Assembly: GCA_015657535.1 (NCBI GenBank) | Contig: JADHZB010001336.1 | Span: 1,288-58,463 of the forward strand | Direction of reading: 5' to 3' | Origin: Nephromyces sp. MM_2019 | Taxonomy: Eukaryota > Apicomplexa > Aconoidasida > Nephromycida | DNA: 57,176 bases | Shown: positions 47,901 through 57,176 of the stretch, piece after piece | Numbering within the stretch: the first letter of the stretch is position 1 | Layout of the letters: every line of letters begins with the position of its first letter | Program-made: the position numbers and the translations under genes | The notes under the pieces: generated by a model | Seen by the model: only the letters and a program-made list of their open reading frames with translations | Database searches by the model: none | What the model was told of the DNA's origin: nothing

Positions 47901-50900
47901 CGTGGACAGCAGCAAAAGGAAGTTTCGGATTTTGCACAGTATACACCTTCCCGTTGAGCACTGGATCTGTGAAGTAGAAGCTTCCGGCCATCGGTAAACA
48001 GCTGAAATGAAGGCCATAACCCATCTTCTGTGCCATCAGTAGAGAGTACCCACAAGCACTGACAACCACGTTTCGAGCCTGCAAAAAGGGTAAATTGTAG
48101 AGCATTATACGCAGGGAGATTCACAGGAAAAAAGGCCGTGCAGATTCAGGCTGTGCCAGAAGGGTCACTAAGCAATTAACCCCAAAGACATATAAGGAGA
48201 AACAGCAGAAAACTCAAAATCTACCTGGAGTGAAGCACACATTTTAACTAAAAATAGCAACACGCACTAATTCAGGAGGTATATACAATTAACTTGGCAT
48301 ACCAAATAAACGTGCAAATCGACTACATTCTACCCTAGTGATGGGCATATTCAAGCATGAAAGCCATGCACTAAAAAACAACAGAATAAGCCTTTAAGGC
48401 CTCAAAAAGCCTCTCCATTTGGCTACTATCAGGCTTAAAACCACCACAAGCGCTCCCGATGAAATGAAACACTGGAGTGAGGAATAAAGTATCAAAATAT
48501 GAAGTACCTGAACAACTCCTTGAGATGTCGTGAGCCTAAAACCTTCTTCAGTACGCTCAATGGAGCTAACTTCGTTATTGGTTGTAATATCTGCCTAAAA
48601 AAAAAATTCAAGTAAAAATAGCAGAAGCAGAAGAAGCAGAAGAAGCAAAAGAAAAGCAAGAAAAATCATCAACACCACCAGAATCATCAAAAAAATCCAA
48701 GTTCAAGCGCGAGAATGTGGGAGAAACTACACATAACACAATATCAAGTAGCTATAATATACCTTAGAGTGCATGCTTTACTTAATAATATTAAAGAACC
48801 TTTGAAGATCTTTTTGCAGATGTATAAACATGACTTCTAGAAATAAAATAAACTTTGAAATTTTCGATCAAAATTTCAATTTTTATAAAGCTACTATTTA
48901 TGTCTAAAAAAGGGTATTTACTGCATTTATAAGGGTAACTACTGCATCCTCACGTAAACTGCATTTAACAGAGACCACAATCACACACACTGCAAGCATT
49001 CCAGCAGTGTATTTTTAAAGAAAAAAAAGGGAAAAATTGCGAGTCAAATCACCTGGTAGAAGGTAGTTATGCCACACTAAGGAAAGCAAGAAAAAGCTAG
49101 TCTGCGACAAAGCGACTAAGATACACCCTCACACACAAAAAAATACACGTTTATGAAGAAGAGAAAAGTAGTTGCTTTCAGTCAAAGTAAAATGCAAAAG
49201 CATAATTTTAGTCATTACTTTTCTTCATCTACGTCTGTATCATACACTAAAAAAAAAACTACACACACACACATAAACCAAGTGAGCACAAAATGCATCT
49301 ACGCCTACTCCTTCAGTTTCTTCACATGTACCCTCTTTGCATCATACTGTGAACAAAAATCGCACACACACCCCCCCTCATCACCTTCCCAGTCTCCTTC
49401 GAGATCTGAATGAAAGTTCTACACAATTCAAAGTAGTTAATAGCAGAGTACTCATCAGCTACATAGAGGGCAGCAAGCTCTTCAGGTCTTTGGGAGTGAC
49501 TGTTTATAAGTGCCACCCTAGGTTCAATTTCAGCAATCTGTAAGGCGAGAAATATTAAACTAGGAGAGATGATATGCCTATGGTAGAGGCTCGTCAAAGA
49601 AATATTTTTTTAAACACACACACACACATAGTTGAGTGTTGAAAGTGAAACAAATAGCAAAGACGCTAAAATAAGTCCCAATGAATCATAGATATTCGCC
49701 AATACGTATGTTTTCTATATGTTGCATCTGCCCAATGGGTATTATACGGGAGAAGCATCTGATATATTCAAACCAGCAAAGCACAACGAATCTAAAACAA
49801 GAAAAATAGCCTTCTGCACACAGCAGCTGCCAACACGCTTGATGACGAAGAATTGTTTACAAAAAACCTCCACCTACAATAAATTACTCGTAACTCCAGC
49901 AGAAACAGAGAGAAAACACGTTTTCATCAGAAAAAAGTACACACATATACATATTATTACTGATATTGATGATTATATAAACAAATTCAAGTTTCTTCAA
50001 GAGTAAGTTCAGTTTTTAAAAAATAAAAAATTTATGAACCTGTTTCTTGTTAATTAGCTGGGCATTTGTAAACACATCCTTGATCGAGTGGAATCTGTCT
50101 TCAATAGCCTTGCATTCTGCGCTTCCTACACCGAGTGCCATCTTTGGTAACTTCACCACAATACTACAAACAAAAAGTCGGATAAAACGTAAATTTCAGC
50201 TGAAAAGCGCGAAAAACAAGGAAAATGATGAAATCCTTAAAAAAAGTCCAAAAAACAGTAAAAAGAGTGGAAATAGAAGCGACGGAGAAAAAGCCCAGTA
50301 GAAAGCACTTCAATAAGAAAAAAATGGTTGTTATTCTCCATATATAGCGGCAGAAGCATAAAGGTATGAATAGAAACAGAAAATTTCATACAAATAGCAA
50401 ACTCTAGCATCTTCAGCAGGAAGTGATTCATAGAAATTGCGTAAACTTCATACCAAATTCTACATGGGAGTAGTAAAGGAGATATAATGCTAGAAAATTT
50501 AAGCACACTTTATTAATTTGTGAAAGACTGTTAAAAAAATACGCAAAAAAACATATACACACATATACGTCACACACACAACATATATGCACTACACACA
50601 CTTGAAACCCACACCAGAAAACAAAGCAAATACCCAAACACACACACACACACACTATATATACACCACACACACAACAAACTCAATGACACCCACACAC
50701 ACAACAAACACCAAACTTACCCACACATAACAAGCATTTACCCTAGAAAAATCAGGAAAGTACATAAAATAAAACCAGACAGAATCAAACAAATGCATAC
50801 ACACACGCACACACACAAATACCAACGATTCCTACCGATCTCGCACACCAACAGGAAGCTTCGTAGCAAAGTTTCTGAGCATATCTGCTTGGCGTTTCAC

Positions 50901-52773
50901 AGTCTTTGCTTTTTCGGGTGAGTAGTTCGTCTCAATATCACCTGAACAGCATTTCGGAACAAAGATAAAGAAATAAACTGTAAAAATAGTGCAATATTTA
51001 AAAGCTCACACACAGTAGCGTAAGGCAGAGCTCTCAACTAATTAGATACCTAGGCAGCCATAACGAAGAGAGAGGTATAATTCTCTTTGCTTGCAATATA
51101 TTATGCTGAAATCATGCGTTTAAAAGCCCAGATCAATAAAAAAATCGCACACACAAAACAGTAGGAAACAGCCTATCCAGAGACTATTAAATCGAAAAAA
51201 AAGATCTATGCTCGCACATAAGCATATATATTAATCATCAAATCATACGCAAAAAAATAATCAAAATAATACCCCATGAAATAGCTTTTCTGCAGCTTTA
51301 TCATCTTCACACACGGCTACAAAGCGAGACACCAGAATCATATGCAAACGCCTGACACTATCTACTTCGATCACACACTTCTTCATGAAAACAGCAACGC
51401 AAGCTCACCACAGTGTATCGTCTGACTGTTATTATTTGCTGCAGAAGCTACCTGAGCAAAACCAGCCCTCCTTTCTGCAAGGGCTATGCGCTTCAAGTCT
51501 GGTTGGGTTTGTAAAGGAAAAAATAAGAGAATTTCGCATGAAGATGAAAACAAAATCAGCCAGCACACCGAATAGCTCATCAGCTTTATTTCAGGTGTGA
51601 ATGGCAAGAATATAAAGTATTTCTAAAACAGCAAATTAAGCAGGAAAAGAAAACTATAATGAAAAAGACGCATAGAAAAACAAGCAACATCGACAGTTTT
51701 GAGGGAAGAAAAATCCAGCAAAAATTGCTCGTCTTTCACAACTCAGCAAAAAAGGTGAAGAAACGGCATATTCCTCTTTTAGCCTTATAAAAAAAAGAGA
51801 ATTAAAAATGATAATCTTTTCCGCAACTCAATTTTTTTGCAAAAAATTTCATCAATTCCTTTTAAAATATAATATCATTGTTCAATTTTTGAATAGCATC
51901 TCTTTCTTACTCCATTATAGTAAAAACAAATCATCAAATGCTTTAAGTGCTTATCTTATTTCCAAACTTTGCAATAAAATTGCATTGATGAAAATTTTCG
52001 GAACGAGAAGATGAGAACAGCAAAATAGCCAAAAAAAAAGCTACAAGACTTTTCCCAAAAGAGTTTCATCAAGTAGCGGATGAAACAGCAAACTGCCAAA
52101 TCATAAAACTTGAAAAGACACGCTTCTATACATCACAAACTTGCTAGTAAATCTGCTTGAGATACTCTAAAACACAAAAAAAGCCAAAAATCCACACTTG
52201 AAACAAGCTTTCATACACACACTTTAAACAAATCTTCAAAGTCATCAAGTGTGTGCACGAAATTCAAGCAAACAACAGCAGCCACAAGCTCCAGGCAAGA
52301 AGAATATAACACACAAGCAAAACAAGGATTAAGCGACAAAAATTACGCATTTTAAAGCATCAACACACCACTTCGCTCCGGCAGAGAAACAACAGAGAAT
52401 TGATGGTAGTAAAGTATGCTTTTATGAAATTTCAGTGATTCTCCAAAAAAGAGGAGGGTGAAATAGGGGGAGCATCATGTACCAAGCGCGATTCACAGAT
52501 AATAAAACCATGGAACACACAAGGCATCAACATCCTCAGTGCCAGGCTAAACATTATGCAAAGGAGCGTACCAGTGAAAGTACAGAGTTCGTACAAGAGA
52601 GCAGATCCTGAAACGCCTCCTCCAACTATAAAAACATCGTAAAAATCCTTATCAAGCATTCGGTTTTTAGATACAGCTCCAGTACTAGGAGTTGCTGAAG
52701 AGCTATTGAAACTCCTCGAGGCATGAGGGAAAATTCTCAGCCTATTCTGGAGGCGTATAAAATGTCTCAGCAT
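44978..52773 (-). CDS. MQO: Malate:quinone oxidoreductase, mitochondrial (malate dehydrogenase, quinone)
   Basis: Eleven exons join in phase into 489 codons: 52773-52572, 51498-51409, 50941-50836, 50163-50040, 49537-49385, 48594-48508, 48078-47877, 47375-47242, 46733-46656, 45995-45863 and 45138-44978 (TAG). The enzyme oxidises malate to oxaloacetate and passes electrons via FAD to ubiquinone at the inner mitochondrial membrane, linking the TCA cycle to respiration. Residues 1-25 ([17 protein letters not shown]...) are basic with no acid, a typical mitochondrial presequence. An FAD-binding GGGVSG lies at 51-56 after the strand DVFIV. MQO-family blocks follow: [94 protein letters not shown] and [16 protein letters not shown]. 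Length fits the family. Introns are about 430-1070 bases and carry TG repeats on the sense strand. The exon 4 donor is GTTCAT, weaker than the rest. ATG 52773 is chosen because it opens the presequence; a longer upstream frame lacks homology. Confidence 0.96.
50545..50820. repeat. CA-rich low-complexity DNA inside an MQO intron
   Basis: Within the intron between exons 3 and 4, many ACACACAC runs are separated by short AT-rich spacers (plus-strand reading). On the sense strand of MQO this is a TG-rich tract. Smaller CA runs occur in other MQO introns, for example near 49260 and 49613. Open frames over them (Cys/Val-rich on the minus strand) are artefacts of the repeat. Confidence 0.8.
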
Positions 52774-55320
52774 TGTTGAAAAAAACCGGAAAATTTCGAG
52801 GCCTTGTGTGCACACTGAAGAAGAAAAATCAGACAATTTTGGATGGAAATAAATGCGAATTTTTAATATAAAAATTAAAGATTTAAACGCAGATAATACG
52901 ATTTTATCCAAAAGAAATGAATTAATGATGATTAAGGTAAAAGAGATGCGCAAAATGCATTCTATTAAAACTTCACCGGAACCTTAACGTGAAGCAAAAA
53001 ACAGTTTCAGGCAGGAAATAAAGTTAAAATTCGGACACACACTTCATAGACTACGAGAAATACGCGAAAAATATGCTGCTGAGATGAAAGTTAAAGCAAG
53101 AATATGATATTTAGGCTAGAGGTAGAGATTCTAATTGAGATGAGGAAGCTGCACATGAGTAGTACTATACTCTCATAGCAGATTATTCAACAAAGTGAGG
53201 GAGAGACTTAAGAAGCATGCTTAGGTTTGGAAGGGGCTAAAACAAAATGCCTGCTTTTCCCCTTTTTTTAATGAGTAAAATATGCAGTTATTCTACTGAT
53301 ATTATTTGAATGTCTCCTGCATTTTCTTGTAATCTACAGTGTCGCAAAGAGAGTCAGTCCCTAATAGACCATACCACACACCCCCATAAACTTTGTAAAA
53401 TTACAGTACTAAAGGCAGGTTTTGGTATTAATTATGGCTTTTCTAAGTGGTTTCGCTTGTTGGAAGACCCAATAGATTGTATTACAGTGCAGAGAAGCAA
53501 CCACCTATAATGCCAGCGTAGTTTTGATTAAACGTAGCATGGCATGCATCGTTGGTGTGATGTCAATAAAGAAAGGTTCGAATCTTGGCAGATCAACTGA
53601 AAAATGATCTATCATCTTTGCAAAGATAAAATCTCACAAATTCGGAAAGCCTGCATGTTTAAAAAAATATCCACAGTCAATTATTAACACTTGTTTTCTT
53701 CCTGCACTGGTTACGTAAAAAATTGTGACGTGCATAAAAATTCCTGATAGCATTTCAATGCATCGTAGTATCATACAACATTAAAAGACTATCCAATAGC
53801 GTAACACGCCAAGTGCGGTGAGTTAAAAAGTGAAAAAAACCAGAGAATCGTGAAAAATTGACTATAACTCGGCCGCAGATGCGTGTCTATAAGATTACAA
53901 TTAAAATCACACATGAAAACCTAAAGCTTTCTCATATTAAACCTGACTAAACTCTTCGATATGCCAGAAGAATAATCCCTGCAAGCAAAAAGTTGAACAA
54001 CCACAGATCTTAGGCTTGCAATTCGTGTAACAGACGTTTGTAAACACAAAGTAACAGAAAAATATCCACTAGAGGGGAACTTTCATGTAACAGTGAGTAA
54101 TTCACCTACTTATAGCATAGATATCAAAATCAGCTGGGAAAAAACCAAAAGTAGAGGAGCTATGAGGTCTTCGCGAAGTCACGAATTTCAATCACTGTTA
54201 ATGAGGCAAACTCTTCCCTATCAATGAATACAAGTACCCATTATATACGAAAAACTATCTGCTGCAACCGAACAGAAATGAACAAGGAAAAAGCAGACAA
54301 TACCATACGGTAAAATGTATAGATATTTCTATACCATTTACAAAGGTCACTGTTATTACTCCTGCGTAAGCAGAAGTCACAGCTACACGTTTAGAAAGCA
54401 GGTGCACAAGAATCCCATGAGAAACTGGCGAAGGGTTCGCCAGAATAGCAACATACACCTAAATTCAAGGGAGAAATACAAAAATCATGCTCTCGCGTCA
54501 CCAATAGAGGTAGGAAGCAGGCAACAATGACTCATATAACATTCAGTACGATAATCGCAGGGAAAGTAGCTGCCAAACTATACAGGATAACAAGAGAGCG
54601 CTCCAAAATTATTGAATAGATCTATTGTCGAAGGGAATGCTCACTGCACACACAAAAGCTAGAAGCGCAGGCGGCACGACACGCATCGATTGGAGAAGCA
54701 AACAACTTCACTTCCGCTGGAAACCACGCACGCCAGTTTGTATTATGAGAATTCAACACACTTTTAAGGGGTAATACCACTTAATATCTTCCGAAAATCT
54801 CTGTCAATCTATGCCGAATAAAGCCTTTAATGGATAACGTACTACCGAAAAAAATACTTAATACTACGCGCATTGAAAGATATTTATATAAAATCGCGGG
54901 AATACAGTTAATACAATCAAAAAATCTGCACCAAGAGCAGCATACGTTGCTTTTCCTTCGCCAAAGTAGAAAAGTCCCTGGTATAAAGAAGAGAATACAC
55001 TCTGTTGGAAGTAGTACGCCGCTTTTCCAGTCTCACTAATTTCATACTCTCAAGACGAAAGTTGCAACAGACTATTTACCCGCGGAAGTACGGCAGGAAG
55101 CACGGGATAAACAGTAACCAAAGCCAAGGTATGTGCGCTTGCATCATATGCGATAGGGTGCGATAAAAGCTCCTTCTCAGGCTGTGCTATTCCAAGGTCG
55201 AGATACGGTGTGGTTTGGTGCCCACCCTTATTGGTAACACCAGGAAACGGGGGGTGGTAGATTACACCCTGGTGGTCGTAACTATGTGAGAGATGTGAAC
55301 TTTACTAAATTGGGAGGACT
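52774..55320. other. Upstream flank of MQO and spacer
   Basis: The MQO promoter should lie just right of 52773. Further right only short open frames occur (plus 53310-53510 and 54830-55039, both strands at 54255-54530). The frame at 54830 (TRIERYLYKIAGIQLIQSK) is the most protein-like but has no splice support. Nothing recognised. Confidence 0.4.
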
Positions 55321-55329
55321 GGTAGGGCT

Positions 55330-55640
55330 ACACACACAGGGATTCGCACACATAGGGATAGAGACTTATACACAGAGAGACTTGTAAACAGAGAGAGAAA
55401 CATGTACACAGAGAGAGAGACTCGCAAAAACTCTTACAAAAAAAAACACACAAACACACACACAGGGCCTCATGCACACAAACATACACATAGGACTTTG
55501 CGCACACAAACATACACATAGGACTTTACGCACACAAACATACACATAGGACTTTACGCACACAAACATACACATAGGACTTTGCGCACACAAACACACA
55601 GGGCCTCATACACACGAAATATACACACGCGCACACGCAC
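55330..55640. repeat. Tandem minisatellite, unit about 28 bases, in a CA-rich block
   Basis: A unit reading approximately CACACAAACATACACATAGG followed by ACTTTRCG is repeated about four times between about 55470 and 55590. A related GGGCCTCATRCACAC segment flanks the array on both sides (about 55466 and 55603). To the left are ACAGAGAGAG-type repeats. Minus-strand open frames here (repeats of CVCLCA/MCMFVC type) arise from the repeat and are not genes. Confidence 0.9.
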
Positions 55641-57176
55641 GCATACTGGCAGGGCTGCATAGCTTGCCTCTCACCAGCATATACAGCCGGAGATAGTGAC
55701 GAGCAAGAGTGGTCTGAATTACTCGTACTGACCATAAGCGTACGTTTTAGATTACCCAAGATTCAACAGCTTATGATGACAGATTTTGTTGGATAACAAC
55801 AGTGGCCATAGGAATGCATAATGAGCCTGACATCGTCTGATTCTTTAAGTCTGCGTGATTTCTGTGTTAAGAGGTATTAAAACCTTGCTTATGCACCAGA
55901 CTACACGAAGGGTTCGAGAAGGTACTAGGCATTGCCCCTGTCTGAATCACAACAGATAATAAAAGATACTGCTTCTTATGCTGCCATAATGTCACTGAAA
56001 GATTGCCATACTTGTACTTATGGCACAACATATTTAGAGTGATTCCGTAGGTGGAGATATGAGATAAACCAGCTTACGCATCCACACATGCATGCTTGAA
56101 TTGGATGGCATAAGGAGGGAGACCCACGCGTGAGCTGTGGATGCAAGTGCTCTTCCATTGATTCATGCTACTTATTGCTCAGCGGGGATAGCTATGTATA
56201 GGTTGTGCTGCTGATTTCATGTAATACAAATGTTATTCAAAATGCCCTAAGTTTTTCGGTTGAGGCATAAGCGGATGGGGCATTGTGAACAAAGAGCTTC
56301 ATTCTGGCCAGTTGCATCACATAATTGATGTTACCTTCTCCATTTACTATCATAAACGAGCATCAATTACATTCTGCTATAAGTTTACTATTTTGTTTTA
56401 TATACACAATTGCCCAAAGATTCAACTACTGCCAGTGTTAGAGTAAGTCATATGGAAGTAGCATTATAGCCTTAAAAGCCAGCAATATCTTCTTTAGCTC
56501 AATAAGCAATTATAGCATATTATCTGTTGCTCACAATCGTCGTCAGCATATTGCGAGTAGCAGAGCTACTATCACAATGAAAATGATATTCATCGTAAAA
56601 CATTGAATATACGTATGAAGTTAATCTTTCTACATTCAATACTATCTCGAGCGACTGTAAGCGAGTAAAATTAGGCATGTGCAGCATAAAGCAGCTTCGT
56701 CTTAGTAGTTTGGTACTGCATATTTGAAAGCGTATCGTACAATAGCTTAGACATGGAAAAGGTATACATAATCATGCACAATAAGGATAATTTTCTGGTA
56801 TAACATTTATTGTGAGGCAAAAAGAAAGTCTCACGGAGATTTGGAGCTTTATTTTTGTAGTGAGTAGATTAAAACATGTCTTTCACTCTTTCGGCATGTA
56901 AAACAGCCAGAGAATGTTTCTGGTTTCAAAAAAAGATTATGCCAGCATAAATAAATCTCCTCAGCCAAGTCACATAACAAATTAGCAGTTATAAGTTTTT
57001 TAAGTGAAACTTTACGCTGTTACTGATTCTGCTGATACTCCGAGCATTGCTATCACCATTGCTTTTAGCGCTTAACCGAGGGGATGTGTAGTTTTATTCC
57101 AAGTTGTAGCGGCACAAAAATCTAGCGAACCTGCATAGCAGCGTCTGAGGATTTCGCAGGTCCTAAAAATCGCATA
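55641..57176. other. Terminal spacer, no gene seen
   Basis: No open frame of 60 codons or more lies wholly beyond 55760, and I saw no exon flanked by convincing splice sites or any RNA gene. Confidence 0.5.

Noticed and set aside
50428..50673. Minus-strand ORF rich in Val and Cys
   Set aside because: Lies in an MQO intron and is produced by a TG dinucleotide repeat on the sense strand.
55328..55759. Three overlapping minus-strand ORFs with repeated MCMFVCVKS-like units
   Set aside because: They are translations of a CA-rich tandem repeat and are open in more than one frame; no gene.

Overview
This looks like nuclear DNA of an apicomplexan parasite or close relative. No tool was run; everything below was read by eye. 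The two most diagnostic genes are a myristoyl/palmitoyl-anchored IMC sub-compartment protein (ISP), a family known from the apicomplexan inner membrane complex, and a mitochondrial malate:quinone oxidoreductase (MQO), used by many apicomplexans. Genes are sparse and rich in introns with GT..AG borders. Base composition is AT-rich but clearly less extreme than Plasmodium and less GC-rich than Toxoplasma. A haematozoan- or coccidian-related lineage with long intergenic DNA fits, but the species cannot be named from the sequence.

Layout. 1-180: CA-rich minisatellite. 0.5-8.2 kb: minus-strand, intron-rich coding DNA. It includes a phase-consistent chain of exons for an all-helical, unidentified protein (1409-5710), and probable further exons or a second gene at 6.3-8.2 kb. 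9.5-14.6 kb: mostly intergenic, with a few candidate exons and a tRNA-Ala(UGC) at 11167-11238. 14.68-19.89 kb (+): a complete nine-exon type I DnaJ co-chaperone with a farnesylation box. 20-25.3 kb: T-rich spacer, then candidate coding exons on both strands. 25.78-28.65 kb (+): three-exon ISP gene. 29-31 kb: small candidate exons. 32.36-35.5 kb (+): secreted cysteine-containing protein with many exons, several separated by introns of only 50-60 bases. 35.6-37.5 kb: nothing convincing. 37.56-39.18 kb (-): single long ORF of about 500 codons, preceded in the same frame by a signal peptide but with a TGA between them. 39.6-44.9 kb: candidate small ORFs and spacer. 44.98-52.77 kb (-): complete eleven-exon MQO. 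53-57 kb: spacer with a 28-base tandem repeat near 55.5 kb.

The genes do not form a pathway: they are independent eukaryotic housekeeping (DnaJ, MQO, tRNA), cytoskeletal (ISP) and secreted-protein loci. Reconstructing exons by matching splice phase gave three complete or near-complete genes (DnaJ 415 aa, MQO 489 aa, ISP about 154-172 aa) and two substantial unidentified ones. The most interesting unresolved items are the secreted cysteine-rich protein, the in-frame TGA gene and the helical-repeat gene.
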